DNA of 48,692 nt, taken from the NCBI GenBank assembly GCA_030145425.1, contig JAQYVO010000119.1:1-48692 (forward strand). The letters run 5' to 3'. This stretch comes from Chromatiales bacterium. GTDB taxonomy: Bacteria; Pseudomonadota; Gammaproteobacteria; Chromatiales; Chromatiaceae. Of this stretch, positions 9,314 to 19,131 are shown in pieces. Numbering within the stretch: position 1 is the first letter of the stretch; each line of letters begins with the position of its first letter. Both the position numbers and the translations under genes were made by a program. Under the pieces are notes generated by a model. It was given only the letters and a program-made list of their open reading frames with translations. It searched no databases and was not told the DNA's origin.

Positions 9314-11113
9314 TTGATAGTGGAAACTGAACAAGGTAAAGGAAAGACTCTTTGGGATATAGCCTGCAGTATCGCTCCTGGCTTGAAGAATCTAAGCCAA
9401 TACGAACGTTCCTGGTTTAACCACGATCTGGCCGCGGGACTTTCGGTGGCAGCGATCGCCCTCCCCGTAGGTATTGCCTATTCCGAGCTGGTGGAGGTGC
9501 CGGCTATAATCGGCATGTATTCGGCCATCTTTCCCCTGCTGGCTTACGCCCTGTTCGGCTCTTCCCGCCAGTTGATGACCGGCCCTGACGCCGCCACCTG
9601 CATCCTGGTTGCGGCAGCGCTGGTACCGATGGCAGCGGGCGACACCGACCGCTATATGGCTTTAATGGTCGCGCTCACCCTGATGACCGGTGTGCTTTAC
9701 GTTCTGGCGGGTTTTGCACGACTGGGATTTATTGCCAACTTCCTGTCACAGCCGATTCTGGCGGGCTTCCTCAACGGCATTGCCCTTTACGTTATCGTCG
9801 GTCAGCTACCCAAGCTGTTCGGTTTCTCCGTCGATGGATCAGGATTCCCCCAGCAACTCATGGGACTGGTCATGGGCTTGGAGCAAAGCCACATACCGAC
9901 CCTGGTGCTGGGTGTGAGTCTCTTGGTGACCATGATCCTGCTGAGACGTATTCTGCCTAGAATTCCAGCTGCCCTGATAGTGGTAATACTTGGAATCGTC
10001 GCCGTTATGTCACTGGACCTCCAGAAGCAAGGAGTGGCTGTGATCGGGCAGGTTTCAGCAATACTTCCCAGTTTTCAGCTGCCTCACCTCAGCCTGTGGG
10101 AATTCGGCACCCTGTTGTTGGATGCAGCAGCCATTGTACTCATTAGTTTTACCAGTGGCGTGCTTACAGCAAAAAGCTTCGCCCGCCGAAATAGATATGA
10201 GATAAACCCGAATCAGGAACTTCGTGCCTTCGGGGCTTGCAATATAGCAACCGGATTGGCTCAGGGTTTTCCGGTAACCGGCGCGGACTCCCGCACCGCC
10301 GTCAACGATGCCATGGGTGGAAAGACCCAGTTGGTAGGCGTAGTGGCAGCCGGTACCATGCTGCTGATCATATTAGTATTCACCGAGCAGCTCGCCTTCG
10401 TTCCCAATGCTGCGCTGGCGGCGGTGATTATCGTCTCGGCGGTTGGATTGGTCGACGTTGCGGCCCTGCGTGACTTATATGAGATCAGTCACCGGGAATT
10501 CGCCATCTCATTCGGTACAACCCTGGGAGTACTGGTTTTCGGGGTGCTGCCGGGTGTCATCATGGCGGTCCTCCTATCGCTGCTCTGGCTGTTGTCTATC
10601 ACCTCACGGCCCCATGATGCGGTACTGGGTCGGATACCGGGCATGAAGGGTTTCCATGACCTCGCGGACTACCCGGAGGCAGAAACAGTGCCGGGACTGG
10701 TTCTTTACCGCTTCGACTCCAACGTGGTGTTCTACAACGCGGATTACTTCAGAGAGCGTATACGGGAAATAGTCACGACCTCGGAAACGCCGGTTCAGTG
10801 GGTGGTTCTGGATGCCAGCAGCATCAATGTGGTGGATGCCACGGCGATTCAGAAGGCGGATGAGTTGAAACAGGAACTCGCCGACAACGGTATAGTATTT
10901 GCGATAGCACGTGGGAAGCCACATATTGGAAACTTCTTTAAAAGCGCATGGTGGGACCAAAGGCGTGAGGAGCGCGAAGCGTACACTTTCATTACTCTAA
11001 AAAGTGCGGTACAGGCCTTTAATAAGATGGTAGCCGATGGAAATACAAAGACGTTGTCAGAAAAATCTCAAACTACAGAGCCCAAGAATGCAGACCAGGC
11101 CGGGTCACAATAA
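9314..11113 (+). CDS. SulP family anion transporter with STAS domain
   Basis: 599-residue SLC26/SulP inner-membrane transporter for sulfate, bicarbonate or a related anion. The N-terminal membrane domain (about 35-440) holds the family stretches PVGIAYSELVEVP and LMTGPDAATCILVAAA, and FPVTGADSRTAVNDAMGGKT in the second half. A cytoplasmic STAS domain follows (about 455-565, ETVPGLVLYRFDSNVVFYNA, VVLDASSINVVDATA). The frame opens with TTG at 9314, while GTG at 9320 with AGG seven bases before it is equally likely. There are no ATG starts nearby. The substrate cannot be told from sequence, and it appears to be transcribed alone. Confidence 0.92.
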   Translation: MIVETEQGKGKTLWDIACSIAPGLKNLSQYERSWFNHDLAAGLSVAAIALPVGIAYSELVEVPAIIGMYSAIFPLLAYALFGSSRQLMTGPDAATCILVAAALVPMAAGDTDRYMALMVALTLMTGVLYVLAGFARLGFIANFLSQPILAGFLNGIALYVIVGQLPKLFGFSVDGSGFPQQLMGLVMGLEQSHIPTLVLGVSLLVTMILLRRILPRIPAALIVVILGIVAVMSLDLQKQGVAVIGQVSAILPSFQLPHLSLWEFGTLLLDAAAIVLISFTSGVLTAKSFARRNRYEINPNQELRAFGACNIATGLAQGFPVTGADSRTAVNDAMGGKTQLVGVVAAGTMLLIILVFTEQLAFVPNAALAAVIIVSAVGLVDVAALRDLYEISHREFAISFGTTLGVLVFGVLPGVIMAVLLSLLWLLSITSRPHDAVLGRIPGMKGFHDLADYPEAETVPGLVLYRFDSNVVFYNADYFRERIREIVTTSETPVQWVVLDASSINVVDATAIQKADELKQELADNGIVFAIARGKPHIGNFFKSAWWDQRREEREAYTFITLKSAVQAFNKMVADGNTKTLSEKSQTTEPKNADQAGSQ

Positions 11114-11175
11114 CCAGGTGTGTTGCAACTTGACTATGCACTCGTTCCTCTTGTGATCCGTCTTGATCAGTAACA

Positions 11176-11922
11176 ATGAGAAAAGTTGCAATAATAACCG
11201 GATCCAGCAAGGGGATTGGAGCAGCCACTGCAATTCGCCTGGCGTCCGATGGCTATGATGTATGTGTTAACTATCTATCGAATGAAAACGCGGCCGATGA
11301 AGTTGCCCTAATTGCAAAATCGTATGGGGTAAATGCGATATCAGTTAAAGCTGATATATCTTCAGAGACAGACGTAAAACAACTATTCGAAAAAGTTGGA
11401 CGGGAACTTGGAAACCCCTATGCACTTGTTAATAATGCGGGAATACTTTTCCGACAATCCCGTGTTGCAGAAATGAGTGCTGAAAGAATCAACCAAGTGT
11501 TAAAGACAAACGTTACGGGCTATTTTCTCTGTTGCAAAGAGGCCATTATTCGCATGTCAACAAAAAATGGCGGCCATGGCGGCGTCATCGTTAACGTATC
11601 TTCAGCTGCCTCAAGAATTGGTTCCGGCGGTGAGTATGTAGACTATGCCGCATCCAAGGGGGCGATAGATACGTTAACACTTGGCCTGGCTTCGGAGGTC
11701 GCGGAAGAGGGAATTCGCGTTAATGGTGTTCGCCCTGGTTTCATATATACGGACATACATAAATCAGGGGGTGAGCCAAATCGAGTTGATCGACTAAAAG
11801 AAATTTTACCTCTCAAACGTGGAGGTCAACCTGAAGAAGTCGCTGCTGCCATATCATGGCTGGTTTCCAGCGAGTCCAGCTACACAACAGGCTCTTTTAT
11901 CGAAGTATCTGGTGGCCGATAA
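11176..11922 (+). CDS. Short-chain dehydrogenase/reductase (SDR)
   Basis: 248-residue classical NAD(P)-dependent oxidoreductase. The cofactor motif is TGSSKGIG near residue 9, with the structural motif NNAG near 86. The catalytic serine is in NVSSAAS and the Tyr-Lys pair in YAASKGA. It ends with the usual GSFIEVSGG tail. The substrate is unknown. Base composition is clearly more AT-rich than the flanking genes, suggesting acquisition. It lies six bases before the next gene and may be co-transcribed with it. Confidence 0.93.
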   Translation: MRKVAIITGSSKGIGAATAIRLASDGYDVCVNYLSNENAADEVALIAKSYGVNAISVKADISSETDVKQLFEKVGRELGNPYALVNNAGILFRQSRVAEMSAERINQVLKTNVTGYFLCCKEAIIRMSTKNGGHGGVIVNVSSAASRIGSGGEYVDYAASKGAIDTLTLGLASEVAEEGIRVNGVRPGFIYTDIHKSGGEPNRVDRLKEILPLKRGGQPEEVAAAISWLVSSESSYTTGSFIEVSGGR

Positions 11923-11928
11923 ATACCC

Positions 11929-13188
11929 ATGCGATTCCTCTTCCGCCTAATTCTCTGGCTAATCCTGCTTAGCCCCTTCGCCCTTGCTACCGCTGTTTGG
12001 TTCGCCCTGGACAAAACACCAGAGGTCGGTGTCCAGCGCCAACTCAGTCACCAGGATATAGCCCGTGCCCGTACCATAATAAAGCGCAACGACCCGCGCC
12101 AACTCCCGGCGGGCAGCCGGCAGACAGTGCGGGTGAACCAGACAGACCTGAACCTGGCGGCCAACTATCTACTGCAGCAGGTGGGTGGCGCTGCCCGTGT
12201 CGAGATAGGTTACGGTAGCGCAGACCTGATTGCCACAGCCCGCATCCCGAAGCTGCCGATCAAGCCCTATCTCAATATTCACGTCACGGTTGTGGACACG
12301 GATGGGGTACCGCAGGTGCAAGGGCTGCGCCTGGGACAAGTGCCCGTCCCGAACTTCCTTACCAGCCTGCTGGTACACTTTGCACTTAAGCAGACCTACG
12401 ATACATCCCGGTACCAGTTTGCCGAAGAGGTGGTGCAGAATCTGGACCTGAAACCAGGGCTGGCCGCCATCACCTATGTTTGGCAGCCCGACCTGATCGA
12501 ACGTGCCCGTGACAGTCTGCTCAGCGGCACTGTCCGCGAGTCCCTGGTCATTTATTACAATTACTTGGCCGCCTTGCATAAAAAGGGCGTAGCCCGCAAC
12601 GGTTCGGTTGCCGGTGCGCTCAAGCCCCTCTTCGCGGAGGCTGAACGACGTTCTCAGGTAAGCGACCCAGCGGAGGAGAACCGTGCCCTGCTGCTTGTGC
12701 TCGGGGCTTGGTCCAATGGACGGGGCATGGATAAGCTGGTACCACAGAACCAGCGCCAAGGTCGCCTGTCATCTTACCGGCTGACGTTGGAAAATCGCAA
12801 AGACTTCGGCCAACATTTTCTTACTTCTGCCGCCCTGGTCAGTGCCGGCGATACCTCGCTGTCCGACGCCATCGGACTGTTCAAGGAGGTCAAGGATGCT
12901 GATACCGGCAGTGGCTTTAGTTTCACCGATCTGGCCTCGGACCGCGCCGGTACCCGGTTCGGTAAGCTGGCGACGAATTCTGTCGAACAGGCGCGGCGGG
13001 TACAGATGTTGCTCGCAGCCGGGATTGAGGAGACAGATTTCATGCCTCGTGTCCGTGACCTGCCCGAACACATGAAGCAGGCCGAGTTCGAACGTCGTTT
13101 CGGAGGCGTGGGAAGCCCGCGCTACAACCAGGTCAAGGATGAAATAGAACGACGGTTAGCCGCCTGCCGCCTTTACCGAGGCACCTGA
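11929..13188 (+). CDS. Membrane-anchored protein of unknown function
   Basis: 419 residues with an N-terminal TM anchor or uncleaved signal (about 4-27, LFRLILWLILLSPFALATAVWF). The rest is soluble and probably periplasmic. The N-terminal half reads as a beta-rich domain (ARTIIKRNDPRQLPAG, VRVNQTDLNLAANYLLQ, LPIKPYLNIHVTVVDTDG), reminiscent of periplasmic lipid-binding or SRPBCC-free LEA-like folds. The second half is helical. There are no catalytic motifs and I do not recognise the family. It starts six bases after the dehydrogenase and converges on the DMT transporter gene 20 bases downstream. Confidence 0.75.
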   Translation: MRFLFRLILWLILLSPFALATAVWFALDKTPEVGVQRQLSHQDIARARTIIKRNDPRQLPAGSRQTVRVNQTDLNLAANYLLQQVGGAARVEIGYGSADLIATARIPKLPIKPYLNIHVTVVDTDGVPQVQGLRLGQVPVPNFLTSLLVHFALKQTYDTSRYQFAEEVVQNLDLKPGLAAITYVWQPDLIERARDSLLSGTVRESLVIYYNYLAALHKKGVARNGSVAGALKPLFAEAERRSQVSDPAEENRALLLVLGAWSNGRGMDKLVPQNQRQGRLSSYRLTLENRKDFGQHFLTSAALVSAGDTSLSDAIGLFKEVKDADTGSGFSFTDLASDRAGTRFGKLATNSVEQARRVQMLLAAGIEETDFMPRVRDLPEHMKQAEFERRFGGVGSPRYNQVKDEIERRLAACRLYRGT

Positions 13189-13208
13189 GTCAGACGCATT
13201 GAACTGGA

Positions 13209-14138
13209 TTAGGTTGCACGACTGCCTGCTGGCCGGAACACTTGGTAAAACCGCTTGAAGCGCCCGGGTGACATGATGATCAGTATGTTGCCTATAAGCA
13301 CCAGAGTGACACCGAAAGCAGCTTCCAATGACCACTGATAGCCTTCAAACAGGGTAGAAATCCCCAGTGCCACGATAGGGAACAGAACCATGGCATAGGC
13401 AGCTCGTTCCGCACCGATACGGCCTAGAAGCGTCAAGAAACTGCCGAAAGCCAAAACCGATCCGAACAGGGCCAGATAGAGCAATGAGCTGGTGTATGCC
13501 AATGTCGGCTCATAGTTGAAGGGGACGCCCTGAATCAAAGCTATTACGGCGAGAGCCGCCGAACCATAGGCCATACCATACGCGTTGGTCTGTACGACAG
13601 GAAGATTCGCTTGCTGATTTCGGGTGGAGACCATGTTGCCCAGGGATGCAATAAAGGTTCCCAGCAAACTTAGCAGCATACCTTTCAAGGTCGTGCCATC
13701 AACCTCCAAGCTGGATAACTCAGGCAAGAAAACAAAGCAGATACCGACAAGCCCTATCAACGCCCCCGCCAGGACAGAAACCGTGGTTCGCTTACCAAAG
13801 AACAAAGCACCATTGGCGATGTTCATCAACACAATGGTGGAAAACACGACCGCGATCAGACCGCTGGTCAGATCAGAGGTGGCCCAATAAACCACCAGAT
13901 AGTTGAATCCAAAAAGCGTTAGACCCTGGCCGAGCATCCACAGGTGCTGCCGAAATCCAAATCTCATTGGCAACCCCCGAAGCCAGCACCATACCATCAG
14001 GATCAAAGTTGCCAGTGCGAATCGGTAAGCAACTGAAACCTCCGTCGGTACCTCCCCCAACTGAAATTTGATCGCAAAGAAGGTAGAGCCCCAGATAAGC
14101 ACCGTAGACAGGTAGAGGGTGACAGTGTGCTTGAGCAT
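13209..14138 (-). CDS. DMT-superfamily transporter (EamA type)
   Basis: 309-residue inner-membrane protein with about ten TM helices in two EamA repeats. The first opens with LYLSTVLIWGSTFFAIKFQLG, the repeat signature, and the second spans about residues 150-285. Members export amino acids, purines or other small metabolites; no substrate can be assigned. It diverges from a LysR-type regulator gene 113 bases away, the usual layout for a regulated exporter, but here the regulator is truncated. Confidence 0.9.
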   Translation of the reverse strand: MLKHTVTLYLSTVLIWGSTFFAIKFQLGEVPTEVSVAYRFALATLILMVWCWLRGLPMRFGFRQHLWMLGQGLTLFGFNYLVVYWATSDLTSGLIAVVFSTIVLMNIANGALFFGKRTTVSVLAGALIGLVGICFVFLPELSSLEVDGTTLKGMLLSLLGTFIASLGNMVSTRNQQANLPVVQTNAYGMAYGSAALAVIALIQGVPFNYEPTLAYTSSLLYLALFGSVLAFGSFLTLLGRIGAERAAYAMVLFPIVALGISTLFEGYQWSLEAAFGVTLVLIGNILIIMSPGRFKRFYQVFRPAGSRAT

Positions 14139-14251
14139 TTGGTGACAATCTTCCGGGTATAAAAATGGCCTGACGACGTTATACGCTACTTCTGATTATT
14201 ATCAAAACGTATTATTATTATGATTATTATTACGATCACTAATACACAAAT

Positions 14252-14671
14252 ATGGCTCGTGACATTGATATCCGTCTTATTCGCACATTTCTGACCGTTG
14301 CGGAATCCGGGGGAATGACCTCAGCCGCAACCTCCCTGAACCTGACTCAAGGAGCCGTCAGCCAAAAGATCAAACGTCTGGAAGCTCTGTTCGGGGCTGA
14401 GCTTTTCGAGCGAAAACAAAAAAAGCCACGCCTTACGCCTGAGGGCGAACGCCTTATGGCAAGGGCATATCGCATGATCTCCTTAAATGACGATACCTGG
14501 CATTTGATGACCCAGCCCGCGTTCACCGGAGGATCAGCTGGAGAGCATCTGCTATCGCCGCATTATAGATGTATTGAAGTCGCTCCTATTTCTGTGTCAA
14601 CTCAATCAATCTATCTAATTGTTCCTCCTCAGGCACTAGTTTTCCATCATGATAGAACAACACCAACTTAA
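14252..14671 (+). pseudogene. LysR-type regulator, truncated after the DNA-binding domain
   Basis: Residues 1-90 are a normal LysR winged helix-turn-helix (LIRTFLTVAESGGMTSAATS, LNLTQGAVSQKIKRLEALFG, then ELFERKQKKPRLTPEG) plus the start of the linker helix. Homology ends after QPAFTGG near residue 95, and the remaining about 45 residues match nothing LysR-like. The frame stops at 14671, where full-length members have about 300 residues. The tail runs antisense into the 3' end of the YiiX-like gene. The effector domain has evidently been lost, probably when that AT-rich gene arrived. The stub might still bind DNA. Confidence 0.75.
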
Positions 14672-16133
14672 GCGGCACATCGTTCCAGGCCAGTTTAGCA
14701 ACATGATCCGGGCTGATGCTATAACGTCCAAATGTCTTCTCTGTTGGCCAGTCTATTGTCGGGTATGAAACATAGGCTAGTTCTGAGCAAACAATCTTAT
14801 CCGTGGTGTTAACGTCAAAGTTAAAATCGTATTTTTTTCCGATTTGACGGAAGGCCATAGTAAGGGCTTGCCTGTTAAGCTGATTCTTATTGCCATCATT
14901 GAACACGGGTCTGAGAATGGCAAGATCATCAATATTCATGAAATCATCTAGTTTGCTAAGCTGTACACCTGAACGGAGTGCCTCAATGATTTGATTCTCA
15001 TCTTTAGATGTTGGATCAGCTTCATTTTCTATTAATGCACTATAGGGTTTAACATAATTGTCACCCCATACACCCAACTCAACTAACTCTGCCGTGGTCC
15101 CAGTCCAGATGGCAACATGACCGAAATGTCCGGGGATTAGTTTGTCAGTCAAACGAAACGGCGTTTTCTCTAAAAGAATATCAAGTGGCTGAAGCTTAGA
15201 TTGAATATTTTTCTTGGCTTCTTGATTCCCATACAACTTACCCTTTCGGGATTCATAAAGACCAATGGTATTACCGAAGAGTCTGCTCAGCAGATCAATA
15301 CCGTCCTTGGATGCTTCGTGTAGCAGATCAAATGTCCCTCGTTCTAATGTGAATATTTTCTTCGCAGCAATTTCTTTGACCTGGGTCTTTTTTACATAAT
15401 TGTATGCGGGGCTGGACTCAATTAATAACTGTAAGTAAGCGAAATCTGAGTCTTCATGAATTGAAAATAATCTCTCCTTTTCTTCTTCAAAATAATTAAT
15501 CACTTTTCTTATTCGATGACGAGTTTCAATGGAACTTGCATTCAAAGTCATTTCCATCAGTCTATTCGCGACCAAGCCGAAGCCCATATCTGGATCATTA
15601 AGAATTTTCCGCAATCGACTATCCTGCTCGAACATAACTGCCCCTAAGAGATAATTATCGTAAAGCGTCAATGCGGCGGCAAGTGACAGCATCGATCCTT
15701 TCAATCTCATCTCCGGAGAAACGCCAAATTCGACTACCGTAGAATCGTCGATTTCAACTGCACACTCATATGCATGGGCAATGTCGTAAAGTTCTTCGCG
15801 AATCTCAAGGTAATCTTCAGTCCCCCGTTTCAAAATGAACAGATCACGACTACGAAGTGGCTTATCTCGATTATCCCTGAGTCGGCTATAGACTTTGAGC
15901 ATTTGAGAGCGGGCCACCAAACTATATTCGACTAAGGACTGAAGCTCTTCGAGATCTTTTCGGAAAATTTCCTCTGGATCGACTCCGTTAGAGAAGGTCA
16001 CGGCAAGTTGGGAGAAGCAGGCCTCTTCATTTTCCTCGAGGCTCATCCGAACATCTATGAAGGTATCCACTGCATAGCACAAAAGAATAGCCAGGATTCC
16101 GAAGCTGAGTGTTTTTATACTATTTTTAACCAT
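14586..16133 (-). CDS. YiiX/YebB-type NlpC/P60-like cysteine hydrolase
   Basis: 515 residues with one N-terminal TM/signal segment (about 8-27) and a long helical region (30-300). The C-terminal permuted papain-like domain is of the YiiX/YebB (Peptidase C92) type. The candidate catalytic histidine is in PGHFGHVAIWTG and the cysteine in KIVCSELAYVSY, the expected order for this circularly permuted fold. Likely secreted or periplasm-facing, acting on an amide or lipid bond; the substrate is unknown. Codon and base use are strongly AT-rich compared with the neighbours, and its 3' end overlaps the broken lysR. It is probably horizontally acquired. Confidence 0.8.
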   Translation of the reverse strand: MVKNSIKTLSFGILAILLCYAVDTFIDVRMSLEENEEACFSQLAVTFSNGVDPEEIFRKDLEELQSLVEYSLVARSQMLKVYSRLRDNRDKPLRSRDLFILKRGTEDYLEIREELYDIAHAYECAVEIDDSTVVEFGVSPEMRLKGSMLSLAAALTLYDNYLLGAVMFEQDSRLRKILNDPDMGFGLVANRLMEMTLNASSIETRHRIRKVINYFEEEKERLFSIHEDSDFAYLQLLIESSPAYNYVKKTQVKEIAAKKIFTLERGTFDLLHEASKDGIDLLSRLFGNTIGLYESRKGKLYGNQEAKKNIQSKLQPLDILLEKTPFRLTDKLIPGHFGHVAIWTGTTAELVELGVWGDNYVKPYSALIENEADPTSKDENQIIEALRSGVQLSKLDDFMNIDDLAILRPVFNDGNKNQLNRQALTMAFRQIGKKYDFNFDVNTTDKIVCSELAYVSYPTIDWPTEKTFGRYSISPDHVAKLAWNDVPLKLVLFYHDGKLVPEEEQLDRLIELTQK

Positions 16134-16435
16134 TAGTAAGTATCAAAGTTCTAAATGTTCGAAGCCGGTTCCATCTCTTCCTTCACTCATACTACAATCT
16201 CATATTGTGTCTCTTCACTCAGAACAGGTGGATAAATGCACCCCTCAATGAGGATAAGAGTCAAAAAGAAGCTGCTGATATGCCGCAGACCAGACATGCC
16301 CAGCCTCATCTTTTTCGATGCACTCCTGCTATATAATTATAGTCTTAAATAACTTGAACTGAATGGCTCGAATTTGCCGCTACCAGACCGTAGTTACAGG
16401 AAGGTCAAATTCTTTACGATTGCAGAGAATGAAAA
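16134..16435. other. Intergenic region upstream of the cytochrome c gene
   Basis: 302 AT-rich bases between divergent genes. A TATAAT hexamer at 16332-16337 is the best promoter element for the cytochrome gene, although its -35 is weak. No coding frame is visible. Confidence 0.45.
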
Positions 16436-16930
16436 ATGAAACGATTATGGTTGTCGAACGCATTGTGTTTTTATTTGGCTAGCATCACTGGACAGGTAGG
16501 TGCGACTGAACCGATGCTCGACAGCAGCACGGTCGACCGAGGCCGCTATATCGCGCAAGTATCGGGCTGCAACGATTGTCATACGCCTGGTTACCTCCTA
16601 AACAATGGCAACGTCCCCGTGGAACAGTGGCTAATCGGTGACAGTTTCGGTTGGCGTGGCCCTTGGGGGACAACCTATCCTCCCAACCTTAGATTATTCG
16701 TCAGTAACATGACTGAAGATGAATGGGTAATAACGGCTAACTCGCTGAAGCGCAGGCCACCCATGCCATGGTTCAACCTAAATGCAATGTCGAAACCAGA
16801 CTTGCGTGCGCTCTACCAATTCATGCGTTCTCTAGGTGATCCAGGGCAACCTGCTCCGGCATATCTGCCACCTGATGAAGAACCCAAAACACCCTACGTA
16901 TTGTTTCCGTCGCCACCAACTAAAGACTAA
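16436..16930 (+). CDS. Small secreted c-type cytochrome
   Basis: 164-residue periplasmic monohaem cytochrome c. A signal peptide covers about residues 1-23 (VGATEP). The haem site is C45-N-D-C48-H49, preceded by the typical RGRYIAQVSG helix. A likely axial methionine lies in RRPPMPWFNL, and the last helix is RALYQFMRSLGDPG. The C-terminus is proline-rich. The layout resembles the cytochrome subunits of alcohol and aldehyde dehydrogenases, but no partner enzyme is adjacent, so its redox partner is unknown. Confidence 0.88.
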   Translation: MKRLWLSNALCFYLASITGQVGATEPMLDSSTVDRGRYIAQVSGCNDCHTPGYLLNNGNVPVEQWLIGDSFGWRGPWGTTYPPNLRLFVSNMTEDEWVITANSLKRRPPMPWFNLNAMSKPDLRALYQFMRSLGDPGQPAPAYLPPDEEPKTPYVLFPSPPTKD

Positions 16931-17111
16931 CCGGTCTATTGTTAAAAGGGATTGAATAACCGGGTAAGAAGAAGGCAGATTCCCGGGGATAAGCCTTTGA
17001 CAATATCAGAGGATCAGCCTGACACCATCCGCCGCAGATCAGCCTTGGTGCCGGATTTCGCCTGATACCTGTATACTGTGACTGTCACACAATTACTCCG
17101 GGGAATTGGCT

Positions 17112-17540
17112 ATGGCACTTCGAAAAACTGACGACATCGATATTGAGTGGTTACGCTTATACCTGCAAAGGAAATATAGCTCCGATGTGCTGAATAAATT
17201 CGATCAGGACTGCGCCGACTATGAGGCCGGTGATATCATTTATGATCCACTCGGAGCACTACAGCGCAGATTCGGCAAGGATCAGTGGAGGCAACTGCGC
17301 GCGGCATGGCGGAAGTACCGAAACCGGGAGCAGAACATCACGAGCCCCGTTGACGTACCCACTCACGCAGCCTATGCCATAGGCAAGCTGCGGGAGGCTT
17401 GTCGGAAACATGATGTGGATATGGGTGATGCCATCATGGTACTGGCTACACAACTCAACCTGCCAGATGACGACAATAATATAATTTTAAGGGAGGTTCG
17501 GGGTTTCAGGCGCGTTCTCGACAGGACGCAAAGTGATTAA
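17112..17540 (+). CDS. Small helical protein of unknown function
   Basis: 142-residue soluble protein, charged and probably mostly helical (WLRLYLQRKYSSDVLNKFDQ, WRQLRAAWRKYRNREQN). There is no signal peptide, TM segment or recognised motif. I chose the ATG at 17112 because a GGGGA ribosome site lies eight bases before it; the in-frame TTG at 17106 is too close to that site. The gene stands alone between the cytochrome and the PilZ gene. Confidence 0.65.
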   Translation: MALRKTDDIDIEWLRLYLQRKYSSDVLNKFDQDCADYEAGDIIYDPLGALQRRFGKDQWRQLRAAWRKYRNREQNITSPVDVPTHAAYAIGKLREACRKHDVDMGDAIMVLATQLNLPDDDNNIILREVRGFRRVLDRTQSD

Positions 17541-17735
17541 TCGAGCTGAATCTTGTCAGCAACACAGTCTATCGCGAAGTCCATGAATAAACCGGTGTTG
17601 TAGCCCGAAAATCTGGGTGCCGCAACATGCGGGGCTATTCGCTGATTCACCGGCACTTGGACTGGAAAGGTCGTTCCATGTTGCTATCGAACACTGGTTC
17701 AGTGTTCGTGGTACCTAATCGACTTTTAATATTCC

Positions 17736-18110
17736 CTACACGCCACCAGACTTGAGTTGCACACCAACGAACCATTGTTCCGTTCCGTTGACGTCGTCCT
17801 CGCCGGTCGGGCGGCTCCAGCGCACTTCACCTGCAAGGAAAAACCTGCCGGGTCGTGGGGAGACATCGACCCAGAGGTCGAGCAGTGAGCCAGTGGGCAC
17901 AGGTGCGCTGGTGCGAAACTGAATGCCACCAACAGATAGGTTGACAGCCGTGCAAGAGATCGTGGACCCGACCATATCGGGTTTGTCTTCCGACAAGACC
18001 ACCTGCGAGAACAAACGGTCATCGATATCCATTCGAGGATGCATACGCTTGTCACTGGAATGGCGCCCCCTGGGGCGCGCGGAGTTAAACTGGATGATGT
18101 TGGAGGTCAT
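17736..18110 (-). CDS. PilZ-domain protein (likely c-di-GMP receptor)
   Basis: 124-residue soluble single-domain protein. The two parts of the PilZ c-di-GMP signature are present: an RxxxR element (R22-M-H-P-R26) and the downstream NLSVGGIQF (about 57-65, the D/NxSxxG motif). Beta strands follow, through RFFLAGEVRWSRP. PilZ proteins of this size act as small effectors on motility, exopolysaccharide or secretion machines. It lies 2 kb from the signalling island and may belong to the same biofilm programme, but no direct link is visible. Confidence 0.85.
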   Translation of the reverse strand: MTSNIIQFNSARPRGRHSSDKRMHPRMDIDDRLFSQVVLSEDKPDMVGSTISCTAVNLSVGGIQFRTSAPVPTGSLLDLWVDVSPRPGRFFLAGEVRWSRPTGEDDVNGTEQWFVGVQLKSGGV

Positions 18111-18951
18111 GTTGGCTCTCTCCTGCCCTCGCTCGTCTCGATATTTTTATGTCTGACCGGGCTTCGCACCCAATCGCTATACCAATGACTACGCCAGATT
18201 CATGCCAAAAAGACTCTATTGCATAGATTCCCCTTTAATAACTGATTGTTATGGGACATACGTAATCAATAATATGATGGATTGCGGGCAGGTCCAGTTG
18301 CCCTAGATTGTCACCTTTTAGACCCGTTTGTGTGACGTAATCCGTCACTTTCACCAGAATTTGCACTCTAGCCGTCGACCAATCAACCCTCGAAGCGCTC
18401 GGTTTTCTGGCCTTGTTTTCCACCCCGGCACTCAAACCCCGTGTCAACCCGACGCGCTTTCATGCGGGGTTTCCATTCGCGCTCCCCGCCAAAGCGGACT
18501 GTCAAATCCAGGAATTGATCTCTCGCAGTCGGCCAGCAGGAGTTGACCTGCATCATGCAGAATACTGGGCCAAGGGTATTTCCCAATTTTATTTATGGAC
18601 AATAAGACTAAAATTCCCAAAGATTGTTCATCGAAGACTCACGGTGGAAGACTGAAGGGCTCTTGGCAGCACCACTTTTTGCAGGTTGATAGATCACTGC
18701 CAACAGAGTTCCCGAGACCTACCCAGGTAACCGGTGGTAACGACAACTAAATGGAAGCGACCTGCGAGAACCGACACAGCGCCTTCGAACGTCCTTCTCC
18801 TTCAGCCCGCTTCCAATGCCGAAAGTCTGGACGAACGCTTAGCCGACTAGAACTTCTTCGGTGATCTGATCGATCTGATCAACCGGGATTTTATTTTGGG
18901 GAATTGAAGCCAGCCACCTTCACCGCGAAACCACTGAAGAGAACGGAAGCA
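18111..18951. other. Gene-poor stretch before the first csrA
   Basis: About 840 bases with only short, overlapping open frames on both strands, none with a start, ribosome site and composition that persuade me. It may be the remains of decayed genes. I recognise no transposase fragment, tRNA or repeat. Confidence 0.5.
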
Positions 18952-19131
18952 ATGCTGATTTCACCTAGAAAAACAGGAGATACCTTCAGGATTCCTGATG
19001 TCATCGAAGTAACTGTCCTGGAGGTCAAAGATAATCAGGTACGCGTTGGAATTACCACACCGAAGGAGATCCCTGCCTACAGGGAGGTAATATATCAACG
19101 AGTTGTGCATGAACAGATAACCCAACTCTGA
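18952..19131 (+). CDS. Divergent CsrA/RsmA-family RNA-binding protein
   Basis: 59-residue carbon-storage-regulator protein. It keeps the core CsrA pattern (MLISPRKTGDTF, VIEVTVLEVKDNQVRVGI, TPKEIPAYREVIYQR), including the RNA-binding arginine in AYRE. However, it has PRKTGD for the usual SRRVGE and IPD for IGD, so it is a divergent paralogue. Start is the ATG at 18952 after a GGAAG site; the frame open upstream adds residues unlike CsrA. It pairs with a canonical csrA 423 bases downstream. Altered RNA preference or a modulating role is inference. Confidence 0.85.
   Translation: MLISPRKTGDTFRIPDVIEVTVLEVKDNQVRVGITTPKEIPAYREVIYQRVVHEQITQL

Noticed and set aside
16364-16378. TGGCTCGAATTTGCC before the cytochrome gene as a sigma-54 promoter
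   Set aside because: The GG to GC spacing is one base short, which sigma-54 does not tolerate.
18235-18655. Short open frames on both strands as possible genes
   Set aside because: No ribosome site, no family similarity and mutual overlap; treated as non-coding.
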